Part shown: positions 23,436 to 35,000 of the stretch, piece after piece | Layout of the letters: each line of letters begins with the position of its first letter | How positions within the stretch are numbered: position 1 is the first letter of the stretch | Source of the DNA: Nephromyces sp. MM_2019 | Lineage: Eukaryota > Apicomplexa > Aconoidasida > Nephromycida | Direction: 5' to 3' | DNA: 35,000 bases | NCBI GenBank assembly: GCA_015657535.1 | Contig: JADHZB010000679.1 | Location: forward strand, 1-35,000 | Made by a program: the position numbers and the translations under genes | Notes under the pieces: model-generated | Databases searched by the model: none | Seen by the model: the letters and a program-made list of their open reading frames with translations, nothing else | Told to the model about the DNA's origin: nothing

Positions 23436-26348
23436 TTTGAGGCGCTAAATTTAAACAAAATGGTGTTATATAGCTTGCAGTGGGGCAGCTTACTAAAAAA
23501 ATTAAAAGAAATATAAATAATAGTAGATAATTATTTGTTCATTTATAGATTGGAAAGTAGTATATTAATAGTGAAAAAAATACATATTGACATTTTAAAA
23601 TTTTCCGATGTTACATGTATATATATTATGAGTTTGTATTTAATGATTTTATTCATCTACATTTTCATGTGTGTATGCTTTGTGGGTCTCTAAAGTTTGT
23701 ATGGGTACGTTTCATGTGTATGTTTTTATGGATTTATAATGTATATATTCTTTGAGTGTATGTATAAAATATGTGTTGCTACCTTGTGTGTGAGTGATAG
23801 GAGTGAGTGTTATATATATCAGTATGAATGATGAGTCGGTATTGTGCGAGTATGTACAATGTGTGAGTGTTAAAAGGAATGTGTATAATATAAGGTTGTA
23901 TGTTGTGTGAGTATCATTTCTGAGTGTGTAAGCCATGTGTCTATGTTTATTCTCTCTAAATTGTTGGTGACAATGAATTTTGGGTTATGCTACTTATTGA
24001 TAAATAAGGGGAGATAGATGATTCTTTAAGCTTATGCAAGCCCACATATACAACATTAATATATGTATATACCTTGTGGGAGATAAAGTAGTCAGCTTAT
24101 ATTTGAAATTTGAGAACCAATGTATGACAGGTTTTGTAAAAGTATATAGTTTACAAAAAGCAGCAAGAAAAGTGTATATACACCAATAATATGTTTTTAA
24201 AAATAAAATGTTTGCCGCAAATGAAATTTGTAGACTACTTTAGAGGTGAAGATGCTTAATTTCTTAAGCAAGCTTTTGAAAGGTAAATTTGCACTGAAAT
24301 CTAAATGACTAATAGAAAAACAAAATTGGAGGATATGTTGGAAATATGGTTTTTTTCATGTTTTAATATGCAATTTTCTATATTTGATGCTTTGCATAAA
24401 CTCAAGTATAAAATATACACTTTAGTTTAATCTCCAGCAAAGTGAATTTACAAGTATGTGGTCCCTTTACCGCTTACAATCAATTACACACTTCATTTAA
24501 TTGCTCTCGCGCAAGCAAAAGTTATTGAAGTTTATATTGTAACCTATATTTAGATGAAGCCATACCACCTATTTCATCTTTCATAACAACCTTGTCGACT
24601 TTAAGCATGATTAAACGTATAAAATTAAATTTTAACTTTTAAGTTAGGTGGGTTTTGTATACCAAAGTTCTATAATCATAATTTTGTTAAAGCTTTTGCC
24701 AGTGTTGTGTTATTAAAATATCTTTTATGCTTTTTGATCTAATTTTGTAAAACATTTTTTAACAACTTGCGATTATTACATTTATGTTAAATTAAAAATT
24801 TAAATATCTTACCCGTTACATTTGAAATTATAATTTTAGTATCAATATTCATTGTATATAAAATTTTTGCTCATCTTACAAGTATTTTTAAAAATAATAC
24901 ATAACTCTTTTGTTAGTTTTCCTTTATAAATTCTCCTTATAACAAAAGTTAATTATATTGACTTTAAAAATTGGTGTTAACATAAAGTTCAAATAATTCG
25001 ACTTAAACATTCTATTCCGCGTTAACATGTTCTCACCTAAATTAATATAGCTAGCATTGATTATTTATAACATTGATTTATTACAAAATTTCTTTAGATG
25101 TGTAGATATGAGAAACATACAAGTTTATTTTGATTTGTAAACTAAATATGACTTATTTTAGATTTGATTATTTGCTACTTTAGTTTGAATCTAAACTATT
25201 TTTGTAGGCCGATTTCGATTTACATGATTTTGTTAACTGGTATAGTTAGCTACTTTGATATTGTATATGGAAAGTATTGTAACCCCATTAATATATTTGA
25301 ATTAATGAATTTACTGAAACAATTAACAGTTCATTGATAATGTTTCTGGGTATAGTTCGTAAAAGACAGATATTACTTGAGTTTGCCTCTAAATTAAATT
25401 GAGATTATTCTCGATTACAGATATCATTTACACCGTGATATTTTTATGAGCTTCTATATTTCCCCTAATCTTTGTTTTCACTTAAAGGAATGAATGCTGG
25501 TATAAGTTTTTAATAACCCAACCAGATAAATTGAACTTTGTGACATACATATAACTGTTTGTCTTAATATATATTTAACACCAAGGTCTTTATATTTATT
25601 AATTATCGCTCAATCTATGCAGATGTCTTAATGACTATAAAATACTGAGGCAAAATATTGATTATAACATCCTTTGAAGTCTAAACAGGCTGAATTATAT
25701 TACCTACAAATACCATTAAAAGGATAAAACTTGAATATATAAACGTGACTGCCTATCCTGTATCTTAATGATCCCAACAACTCAGAAAGTAACAATCCTG
25801 ACCTAAAGTCACCCTTTTTTTCATTTAATTGAAATCTTAAAATTTTAATAAGGAACAAGTTTACACTGACGTTTTTATCCTTCCTGGCTTAATCTGTCTT
25901 GAATTTGTTAGAAAAATTGTAAAAGGTTAGGTATACATTAAATCATACAGCAATTAAAATACATGTCAATCAAGTGATTTTTTCAAAAAAATTTATTTCC
26001 TAAACTTACCTAAATTCATAAATTTGCGAATATCTAAATGAGATTATAAAACACTGCTTGTATATTGGGAAATGATTTAGTGATCCCATTCTATTAGTTC
26101 TAAAATAGCTCACAAATAGCTCAAATTTTGAATTCTTGAGTCATTTCTATTTTTACAATTCATAATATAAAATATTTTCAACAGTTGAATCATTTTTCTC
26201 AAATGAATAAAGATACAAATCGTTATGACACTAAGTAACAGAAATATGTTATTTCTTTACACCTATATACATTAGTTAGCTTCTGCACGATTGAAATACA
26301 AATTATTCCTTTTTTCAGTTTGGTCATACACACAGTTTTGCCAAGAAG
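23436..26348. other. Divergent intergenic region, no gene recognised
   Basis: About 2.9 kb between the start of the minus-strand TMUB-like gene and the start of the plus-strand coiled-coil gene, so two promoters lie here. The plus strand at about 23640-23940 is TG-rich low complexity. From 24000 on it is AT-rich, with no open frame of coding character, no splice-linked exons and no tRNA-like structure seen. Confidence 0.55.
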
Positions 26349-28596
26349 ATGGAAATGAATGAGGAAATGTCTCTTTTAGACTCAAAGGAGCCAAGAAAGA
26401 AAGCACTCATTATCGATCCTAAGATTATTCTGAATCCTCTCTCTGAATTAGTCCACTCTAAATGTAAGTCAGTGGAATCTCTAAGACTATTTCGTACTTG
26501 AAACATTCCATACCTTTTAGCTATTGAATCTCGCCTAGAAACATGGGGGGTCATTGATGAAAATGATAAATCAGTTACTCAGTAAATCTCCTGATTATAG
26601 ATAATCGAATTCTATTTGAATATATAATCACTGAACTATTGATTATTTTTTAAGCTATTAGACTTTTTAGCTAAATTACCACATATTCACTTTTTTAAGG
26701 CTCAAAAATTAATGCGTAAACATTAATCACGGTGTTTCAAACTATGTTCCTTAATTTTTTATTTACCTTGAAACCTTATCCATCTTATATTGATACTTTT
26801 GTTCACATCATTTCATTTGTGGATCATCTTCATATATTTCTGTTAATTGCTCTATGGAAAACTTTATAATTGGTACATAAATTTTTTTTATAAAAAATGA
26901 ACTTGAAGATTCTACATTATTCATTCAAGCCTTACATTTCGAAAATATTTTATTTCAGTAAAGAAATCACAAAGTGAAGTTCTGGAATTTTATAAAAAAT
27001 ACAAAAATCTAGATGACCAACAAACTTTAAATGCCCTTGAAAAGAAAAAGGTAAACTCAATCTTATATGTAGAAACACTTCTTTAAGCTAATTAAGTTTT
27101 ATTTTACAGTGGTATAGCATGCTTTATAGCGAGAAAGATATGAAAAATCTTATTTCAACATTCTGGGTAATTACATAAATCTAAACTTGACTATCAGCCT
27201 TGAAACAATTCTAAATAAAATTAAAATTTCCATTGATGTTCTTGAGATTTATATTTCAAAGCTTCTATATTTGATGGATCATTTTCTACATAAATCTTTG
27301 AATTAAAATTTTGAAATTATTTATCATTTAATTCAATAGATTTATTTAACTTTTTCGGATGCCTTAGTTGTTCCCGAGCATATCTTGAATGTCTTGAAAA
27401 ATTATCCTCAGAATGAATCTGAAAATGTAGTAAGCTATCCTAAACAGCCTAGTCCCCACTTAAAATACACTTGATAATGCTTTTTAGGATTTGAAACCCT
27501 TATTTTCTAATGAATCTGGTAAGCAACATATGGTTTCAAATGCAGTAATATCTCTAACTTGTGATTCCTTCACATTTATTCACTAGTTTGGAGCTTTGAA
27601 GAAAAATTGGCCCATCAAAGACAATTTCAACAGGCTCAATCACAATTAGACATCCAGATCGAAGAAGAAAAGGAGTTGCTCAAAGAGCTTAAAATGGTTT
27701 AATGCTTTTATACTTTCGTTTCCAATATATTTATTTAAACTATGATTGTTGCAGCTGGAATTGGAGCTACAGCAAACTCAACAGAAACTCATCTTATACA
27801 AACAAAAAAAAAAGTTTGAAGAATTAGAAAAAAATAAATTGAAGATATTCAAACTACTACACGCTCCCGAAATTTTTATACCATTAAAAGATGGTAAACT
27901 TTTTAAAAAGCTTTTATCATTGATCAAAGCTAATATTTTTTTCAAGTTTTCTTAAAATTTTAAAACCCTTATATCCCATTTTTATCGTTTACAGTCCAAG
28001 ACATTAAAGAAAAGTTGAACAGATTGAGTAATGATTGTGAAAACCTGGTAAGCTATTAAAAATGCTTTTGGAAATACTAAATATTGGAAGCTATATTAGA
28101 AATAATTATAATAATCAATAACATATATATAGGAATTTCAAGCAGATAGACTTATAGAATATCCAGCTATCAATTATTGGGAAGAAGATCACAATTCTGT
28201 AAATCATAAAAGTTATCACGCATCATCTGCCCCAAGAATAAATACATTTCTACCGAATTCTCCGGAAATGCAGAAATTTATCCAATCACAGAGTATAGCT
28301 AAAAGACCTTCGGAAAATTTCTATATGAATGGCTTGGATCCTTTAAGATCTTCTCAAATGTTGACAGGCAATCAAGGAGAAAGAAATAATGAGAATAACA
28401 AATTAGATATGAACGGTCGATTAATAAATAATGAGGATAAGATTAATGAAAATGGAATTTCACAACACAACATATTTGAAAACGATGTAAGCTCAAAGAT
28501 ATTTTTTTTAATGGCATTGATTAAATATGTTGAATTGAATCACACTTTTAGGAAGACATTGATTTTCTCGAAGGATGCTTAAAAAATTTGGCCTAG
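26349..28596 (+). CDS. Coiled-coil protein of unknown function, about 11 exons, about 380 aa
   Basis: Exons: 26349-26463, 26521-26581, 26959-27050, 27110-27166, 27340-27429, 27488-27518, 27587-27696, 27755-27893, 27995-28047, 28133-28486, 28552-28596 (TAG stop). I do not recognise it. The N-terminal third is ordered-looking and aromatic (RLETWGVIDENDKS, KKWYSMLYSEKDMKNL). The middle (exons 7-9) is a Gln/Glu/Lys coiled coil. Exon 10 is polar and Asn/Ser-rich, and the last exon gives an acidic-hydrophobic end, EDIDFLEGCLKNLA. No signal peptide or membrane span. The join of exon 2 to exon 3 does not keep frame with the best splice sites (total 1147 bp). Either a microexon of 3n+2 bp is missing from the 377-bp intron, or weaker sites are used (donor after 26573, acceptor before 26964), which gives 377 aa in frame. 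All other joins are in frame. Confidence 0.68.
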
Positions 28597-30371
28597 GCCC
28601 AATTATTTGTAATAAGTACTTTCAACTTCAACCATTAACTAAAACCATCTTGCTTTAATAATAAATTGTGAATTTTTCAGCAAAAAAAATTCCACCTTGA
28701 AAGCAAGAAATTAATTGAAAATTGTGCTATATATATAAAACCTTAAAACAATGAAACTAAAGTGAATTTAACTCTCGACATAACTCATGTTTAGCTTGAG
28801 TTTATACAATATATTAATATTAACAAATAGCAAATTTCTTCTAGCACTTACAATACTCAATTGATTCTATACACTCAAATCTGAAAGAGTATTATTATTT
28901 TATAATCTTTTGTATCTACAATTTTTATATAACAGATTGTAAACAAGAAAGCCTTGAGTTTTCAACTCAAGATAAATCATTTTATTCTTTATCACACTTT
29001 AAGAACTATAACTCATAATTGAAATTTTTAGAATAAAAATTAATAAAGATATTACCCAATGATGTATTATGTCACACTTATCACTTGTTAATTTTAATTC
29101 AAATCCTACATTTTGAAGCAAACGCTTAAAATTCAATAAATCTTTTATCTCAGATATCAAAAATTGATCACTTTAGTTTTTATTTAATAGAGAAACTTTG
29201 TGAATTAATAAAATTGAGTTATTATTATCTTTGATAACACTCTTCAGGAAGTTTTAAGGATATAAAACTCCTTAGTAACTCTTAAAAGGAATATCATTAT
29301 AATTGAAAATTACTATTTTTTAAAGCTTATTATGTTCTATTAATAATCTTGTTTTAATTTTGTTTTTCATTTGCAAAGTGTTTAAGTTGCACCTTTTGTT
29401 ATAACGAAAAGCTCTCAGCTATAGATTTCAATGGAATCACATAGTAGTAGGAGTTGTGAAATATTATAAAGACTTCATAAAATAAGAAAAATAATATATA
29501 TAATAATTAAAGATTTGTATAACAAAGTTTAATATTCTTAAAACATTCAGATTGAAATTTATATATATTTAAAACCTAATGAATGCTTCAAATTCCATTC
29601 CAAGTTATTTCTTTTAGTATATGTTACATATTTATATATATATTTATATATTTAATTACTTAGCATATGTAAAATTATTCGAGAGAATTAGAACAATTTG
29701 GGTCTGTATGCTTCTGAAGTATTTGTATTTGAAATTTTATGTGCTGCACATGTGTGTGTTATCTGTAGTTATATGTGTCTGAAATACTGTGTGCATGCAG
29801 TTGATATCTTTATGTAGTTATAATAAATACAACTTTGTGCATTCAGAATTCATGCACACATGTATGTACCTTATGCCTTTTAGAATCATACTCGTTGTGT
29901 TCAATTGTGTACTGTGCTGCGATGCATATATTTATTGTCTATGAGTTGTTATGTATACTTTTGTATGTGAATGTGCAGTTACTTGCAGATACTCATATGA
30001 GGTCTATCCTGGGCACTGTTTCGCATGTGCAAGAGTAAATTAGTTATACTTTCTGCTTAAGTTACTTTAACTATCTGCTAAACGTTTGGTAGTATAAATG
30101 AACTCTAGATAAACTACACACGCATGATCTGTGCTTATCCAAGTATGTTTGTCAATAGCTCTAGGGTGTGTTGAAAATTTTTGTTCGAGCTGGTGTATAT
30201 AACTTTTATATCTATCAGCTGTATACGTACGTATAATGTTTTATATTTGAAAATTGCTTTCGGAACCAATTTCTCTTCTCAATTTTATAAATTTACTAAA
30301 CATTTAATATTCACTCATTTCCCCTCTACCCAAACTTAATTTTAGAAAGAATAATTAAAAATCTAGTAAGC
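28597..30371. promoter_or_regulatory. Intergenic region upstream of proteasome beta-6
   Basis: About 1.8 kb between two plus-strand genes. The first kilobase is AT-rich with nothing recognised. About 29700-30200 has a TG/TGCA-rich plus strand; its 67-codon frame at 29835-30038 is Cys/Leu/Tyr-rich low complexity and probably chance. The promoter of the proteasome gene should lie close to 30371. Confidence 0.5.
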
Positions 30372-30792
30372 ATGTCCAATTCCTGGTTCTCTTCTCTATT
30401 GAACCCAAACTCTACTAGTTTGGCCCCATCTGAGCCTATCCAAGCACAGAAGCAATGGAATCCCTACATGGACAATGGAGGGTAAAAGTTCATACTTTAT
30501 ACAGTTATATTAAAATCTTTTTCTACTTACTGAGTAAGAAAATAAATTGGCATTTTCTTTACTTAAACTGAGTGTAACTATAACTCGCTCTAAAGCTTTA
30601 GAAGGATGTATGAATAGGATCATCCATTAAACAATGATTTAATTTGCGTTTATCAACGACAATTGGAATTTTTAATCACTTAGAAAGGATTATAAATTGG
30701 CTTTAAGAATCTCTATATATGGGAATCTATCTTCTCTAGTCTCCAGGATATTCACATTTATAAGCTATACTATTGAAGGAATGTAATGCTTC

Positions 30793-30823
<31 letters not shown>

Positions 30824-31799
30824 TTCATCAGAACTGTGCTTGCTGTGTGTGGTGAAGATTTTGTTGTTGTAGCTGGAGATACACGACTTTCCTATGGATA
30901 TTCGATTGCCTCCCGATCAAATTCTAAATTTATCAAATTGTAAGTAATAACAATTTTAAGTTTTAACACTTTTCACCTACTGCTTGGATTATCAAAATCT
31001 ATCAACTCTTCCTAAACTCAAAATTCAAACAGAACTGAAAAATGTGCTCTGATATCATCTGGAATGCAATCCGATATAAAAACTCTACATAAAATTATGA
31101 AGGTAACAAATAAAAATTTTCATCAGAGTTAAGGAAAACAATATTTTTTATTTTTTAATTTATTTCTTAGCTCTTATTAACTGAATATGAATTTAAGCAC
31201 AAGAAGGTGCCATCATTAACGGCAATCCAACAATTTTTATCTATTATTTTATACGGAAGAAGATTTTTTCCTTACTATGCATTCAATATATTAGCTGGAA
31301 TTGATGACGATGGTAAGCTTTTATACCTCTTTTCAGGACTAATATAACAGCATTCCAAACCTTTGAAATATTACAGGTAAGCCAAAAATTTACCGTTATG
31401 ATGCTATCGGAAGCGCAAGTCTAGATAGCTATGGTACAACAGGAAGTGGAAGTATTTTCCTTAGTTCAGTCCTAGACAATAGAGTAATATTATTACTACT
31501 TAAGCTTTCCTTATTCTATATGTTCCTTTATAATTTTATTTGATTTTCTAGCTAACTCAAGACAACAAGCAAATTATGGAACCAGAACTCACCAAATTAG
31601 AAATTATTGACCTAGTTAAAGATGGCTTAACATCTGTAACAGAGAGGGATACTCTTACAGGTAAACTTGGATTAAGCATATAAAATTAATTAATCTAAAC
31701 AATTCATATCCCTACTATTTCACAGGTGACAAGGCTGAGATCATCGTAATAGATCAATCTGGCTTTGATTACTCCTACTTCTCTCTCAAAGATGATTAA
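30372..31799 (+). CDS. 20S proteasome subunit beta-6 (PSMB1/PRE7 type), 7 exons, 239 aa
   Basis: Exons: 30372-30481, 30832-30939, 31033-31102, 31171-31312, 31377-31483, 31552-31660, 31726-31799 (720 bp, in frame). Beta-6 is one of the four non-proteolytic beta subunits of the eukaryotic 20S core and helps build the catalytic ring. The family-typical NPY..NGGT segment is at about 31-38, then [14 protein letters not shown], and [20 protein letters not shown] near 108-127, which closely matches human PSMB1 ([20 protein letters not shown]). ERDTLTGD near the C-terminus matches the ERDVYTGD region. Length agrees with the family (about 213-241). There is a short N-terminal extension as in PSMB1. 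Intron 1 is long (350 bp) and carries a TA microsatellite near its 3' end; the other introns are 64-93 bp. Confidence 0.96.
30797..30822. repeat. TA microsatellite at the 3' end of intron 1 of the proteasome gene
   Basis: A perfect TA run of about 26 bp ends about 9 bp before the acceptor of exon 2 (30832), where a polypyrimidine tract would normally sit. Only TTTC separates the repeat from ATCAG. Confidence 0.85.
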
Positions 31800-33222
31800 A
31801 TTTTTTGATCTAACAAACTATAAAATTTATACAACAAACAGAAATAACATTTACATGTAAAACAATTTTATTCAAAAAGATATAACACATCAAATAGAAA
31901 TAACTTCTACACACATACACATATGATTACAAAACATTTTAAAATACATAAAGTTAAATTTAACTCACAGTCATTACTAATAAATTTAGTAAAATTAAGA
32001 AAAAGATAAATAAATTCAACACTTAAAAAGTCAAATTATTTTATTTCATCTTCTTATCAATGATAAGATACTATATATTTATTTCTATAAATACAGATCA
32101 AGATGTTGTTAAAACTATTCATAAATTGATTGCCCTCAAAATATTTTAAGTGTTAGATATAACCCAAAACTTTATGAAAGATTTGATTTTTCACAAATAC
32201 TTATAATATTTTCTTTTGAGTTTGTTGGTAGAAAATCAATCAAATCCAAAAATCAAATTCTCAACCATGTGTACATTTAATTAGTTTTATATACACTAGA
32301 AGAAAGATAAGTTTAAAATATAAAGTTACAAATGAAAAATTCAATTTATAACAATTTGCATAGGAAATTGAACAGAAATCAATTTATTAAGATGTTTGTA
32401 AATTTAAATTAAAATGTTGGAACTATTTTCAAAAGTGATCACATTTATAAAAATAGTATAAGGTTATCAAAATTGATTACTTATATATTGAAAAATACTA
32501 ATTGCTGATTATATTCTTATTATTTATATACATAAATCAATACATAAAAAGTACTAAATTACATAAATATAAATTGCTACCTCTGCTATATTTAGAAAAA
32601 TGGTAACAAAGTATAAGTAATAGTTACTCAACAAATAAAGATACTTAGAGTAAATATGAAGATATACATAAGTATATGTTTCATAGTCACAATCTTTTAT
32701 ATACCTATGTATCTATATTTATTAACTACAACTCGACTTATTTATATATAATTATAATAGTTCTATACTATCAATATGTAAGTTAAATTACATTTAAGCA
32801 AAACATCAAATTGAATCATAAGGATTTAATAAATATATTAAAAATTTGTTTTATTTTTTATAAGAGATGTATCTTTAAAAAAATTAAAAATTTTGGGGTA
32901 TTATATTCAATTTGAAGTATATACTATAATATTCACACACTTTGCAACAGCTTTTTATTTTATATAAACATATAGTCAAATTCTTATGTTTAAGGTGTTG
33001 TAAATATAATATATACATGTTACTTTGTGTGTTTATCAAAGACAATATATATGTATATATATATGTATTTATATGTTAATCTATTTACATTTGTGTGTAT
33101 AACTAAAATCTTTAATAAATTATGTTTAGATAAAAGATAATTATTTCTTAATATTTAATTTAATTCATTATATTTAGTACATATCTATGTATTGTTGTGC
33201 ATAGAGTTAATCAATTGAAAAA

Positions 33223-33247
33223 TTATATATATATATATATATATATA
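33223..33247. repeat. TA dinucleotide microsatellite
   Basis: A run of about 12 TA units in the intergenic region downstream of the proteasome gene. Confidence 0.88.
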
Positions 33248-34220
33248 AACTTACAAAGATTGTATATATTTAAATTAAAATTAATGCAATTTTTAAACAC
33301 ATATAGGTTATACATACCTAGTCTATACAAATATTGTAAATAAATAAACATATTAGATATATTTATACTTATGTTCTGTAAATGTAATTGAAATTTGCTT
33401 ATCATGATAATTTTTGAAAATTTAAATGCAAGTATCTAGATTAGTAATTAACATGAAAATGGATGTTTTAAAAAATTTTGATGTTTTAACAATTAATCTA
33501 ACCTTTTAAAATTTTTAGTTTATAAATTTTGTGAACATATTTGAAAAGAATTGTAATTTAGTTTTCCTATTTTGACATTTTTAGATATTCACACACACAT
33601 AATTGTGTATACTTTAAAAGAAAACACTCTTCATTATCTACACAACTAGCAGAACACTTGAAAAAACAAAAAAGGTTAAATCAATTTATCTCGTTCTCTC
33701 TATCCATACTTACGAGCACAAATCTATACATAATACTGGCAAATAACGCACACGCACACACATACAAATAATTATATAGACAAAACAACATTACAAAACA
33801 AAACAGCATAACACACGCACACAGCACACATAACACAGTACAAAACAACACACATACATACTGCACAATTTAGTACATCACACACGTATCCCTTGAGTAA
33901 TTAATTATCTTTAAATGTATATAATAAACTACATATACAAAACAAATTTACAATAAAAAAATATACTTAAATATAAACAAATAATACAAAATTTTTGTAC
34001 ACCTAAAAAATCACCCAAGTATACACGTATGAAATTAAATAACACACTTATATATTAACATATTAACCATCATTCACGCATATCCACCCACCCAACCACA
34101 TACACACACAAACATATATAGCATATATACTCACAATTACAAACACACTCATAACACAACATATACATCAATTATTTAAACTGAGCAGACATCTTTAAAA
34201 ATTTACATACACATATAGAC

Positions 34221-34245
34221 ATATATATATATATATATATATATA
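34221..34245. repeat. TA dinucleotide microsatellite
   Basis: A perfect AT/TA run of about 25 bp within the CA-rich tract. Confidence 0.88.
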
Positions 34246-34642
34246 CCTATGTGAAAGAGACCATTGTAGATTAAACATAATATATGCACACAATACATAT
34301 ATATATACTTATATAAATATTCATAAAATAATTAACAATATAGCAGACAAACACATATAATATATATATTTTATCTATATAAATTACATCTGAAATATGC
34401 ATTTTATATATACATACATAAGATTGAATTGATCTACATTTTCTTATATATCAAATTGAATTTTTTGTATATACACAAATTTGATTATTTCTTTTTTAAA
34501 AAAAAATTCCTACAATTTAGTTTTTGAAGTTCGAAAAATTTCTATTTCATGTTTCCTCAACATAAAAGAAAAATTCAATTATATAGATATAGATATTTAA
34601 ATATACATTTAGTATACACATTCATTCATATTTCGTAAATAA

Positions 34643-34659
34643 ATATATATATATATATA
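34643..34659. repeat. Short TA microsatellite
   Basis: About eight AT units embedded in the CA-rich tract. Confidence 0.8.
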
Positions 34660-34985
34660 CACATACATATAGATAGACATAGATACATACGTATACATAC
34701 ACATAGACAAAGATACACATTTATATACTTATACAAGTGCCTATAATATATACAGACACACAAACACACATATATAGATACACAACACACAAACATACAT
34801 ATATATATATATGCAAACATACAACACCTACACATACCCCAAAACACAACACACACCCCAACAAACACAAAATACATATTACCCCTAGATATACACAAAC
34901 ATATACATATGTATATATATATTTAGATATAGAATCATAAAAAAGGATACACATACCAATCTATACACACATATTTCCATAAAAG

Positions 34986-35000
34986 ATGGCATCCTCAGAA
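34986..35000 (+). CDS. Possible start of a gene cut by the window edge
   Basis: The final 15 bases read ATG GCA TCC TCA GAA (MASSE), preceded by AAAAG. Base composition shifts from CA/TA low complexity to codon-like sequence exactly here. Five codons cannot establish a gene; it is listed only because the composition changes at the ATG. Confidence 0.25.

Larger units (their letters stand above)
33590..34940. repeat. CA-rich low-complexity tract on the plus strand
   Basis: Irregular CA and CATA repeats, with almost no G on the plus strand over more than 1 kb, interrupted by pure TA runs. The strand skew is strong and one-sided. It lies directly upstream of a possible plus-strand gene start at 34986. 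Confidence 0.75.
31800..34985. other. 3.2-kb low-complexity intergenic region
   Basis: This is the largest gene-free stretch. The first 1.8 kb is extremely AT-rich. From about 33590 to 34940 the plus strand is dominated by CA-rich low-complexity sequence (ACACACATA-type) mixed with TA runs. TA microsatellites lie at 33223-33247, 34221-34245 and 34643-34659. Open frames here on both strands translate to repetitive Tyr/Ile/Cys/Val or His/Thr strings and reflect the repeats, not genes. No RNA gene was seen. Confidence 0.65.

Noticed and set aside
319..28596. Ciliate-type reassigned genetic code
   Set aside because: TGA ends the oxidase, TAA ends PRP18 and SKI2, and TAG ends the coiled-coil gene, so all three act as stops.
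29835..30038. 67-codon plus-strand frame rich in Cys, Leu and Tyr
   Set aside because: It translates TG-rich low-complexity sequence and has no supporting splice sites or homology.
34626..34954. Several long frames near the window end
   Set aside because: They are translations of CA/TA repeats on both strands (Tyr-Ile-Cys-Val or His-Thr strings), not genes.
1..35000. tRNA and rRNA genes, mobile elements, CRISPR arrays
   Set aside because: Read by eye, no cloverleaf with A and B boxes, no rRNA core sequence, no reverse transcriptase or transposase exon and no spaced direct-repeat array was found. tRNAscan and Infernal would be decisive.

Overview
This is a eukaryotic, very AT-rich window. 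By hand I assembled nine multi-exon protein genes from splice sites and reading frame. Together they need 76 introns, all with GT..AG ends, mostly about 50-110 bp. In eight genes every exon joins in frame to an open product; the ninth (26349-28596) has one unresolved join. TGA, TAA and TAG all end genes, so the standard code is used, which argues against ciliates with reassigned stops. Six genes have recognisable conserved products; three do not. Short introns, AT-rich flanks, two secreted low-similarity proteins and an axonemal (cilium) protein suggest a flagellated, possibly parasitic protist. An apicomplexan or other alveolate is my best guess, held weakly; the sequence does not prove the lineage.

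Layout. 319-2848 (-): FMN-dependent alpha-hydroxy acid oxidase (glycolate/lactate oxidase family), 12 exons. 4276-5992 (-): a DRC10/IQCD-like nexin-dynein regulatory complex subunit, 5 exons. 6953-8351 (+): a secreted protein of unknown function, 2 exons. 9167-11118 (+): splicing factor PRP18, 12 exons. 11348-13067 (-): a secreted charged protein with PYKYSL-type repeats and a proline-glutamine repeat region, 8 exons. 13642-20221 (-): SKI2 RNA helicase, 24 exons. 22156-23435 (-): a TMUB-like ubiquitin-fold membrane protein, 4 exons. 26349-28596 (+): an unrecognised coiled-coil protein, at least 11 exons. 30372-31799 (+): proteasome subunit beta-6, 7 exons. A possible next gene starts at 34986 (+), at the window edge.

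The genes do not form a pathway. PRP18 (second-step splicing), SKI2 (cytoplasmic 3'-5' mRNA decay with the exosome), the TMUB-like protein (probably ER protein quality control) and proteasome beta-6 are housekeeping RNA and protein turnover parts. The oxidase is metabolic, DRC10 is axonemal, and the two secreted proteins look lineage-specific. Intergenic DNA is long (up to 3.2 kb), AT-rich, and holds TA microsatellites and CA- or TG-skewed low-complexity tracts. I saw no tRNA, rRNA, transposon or CRISPR array.
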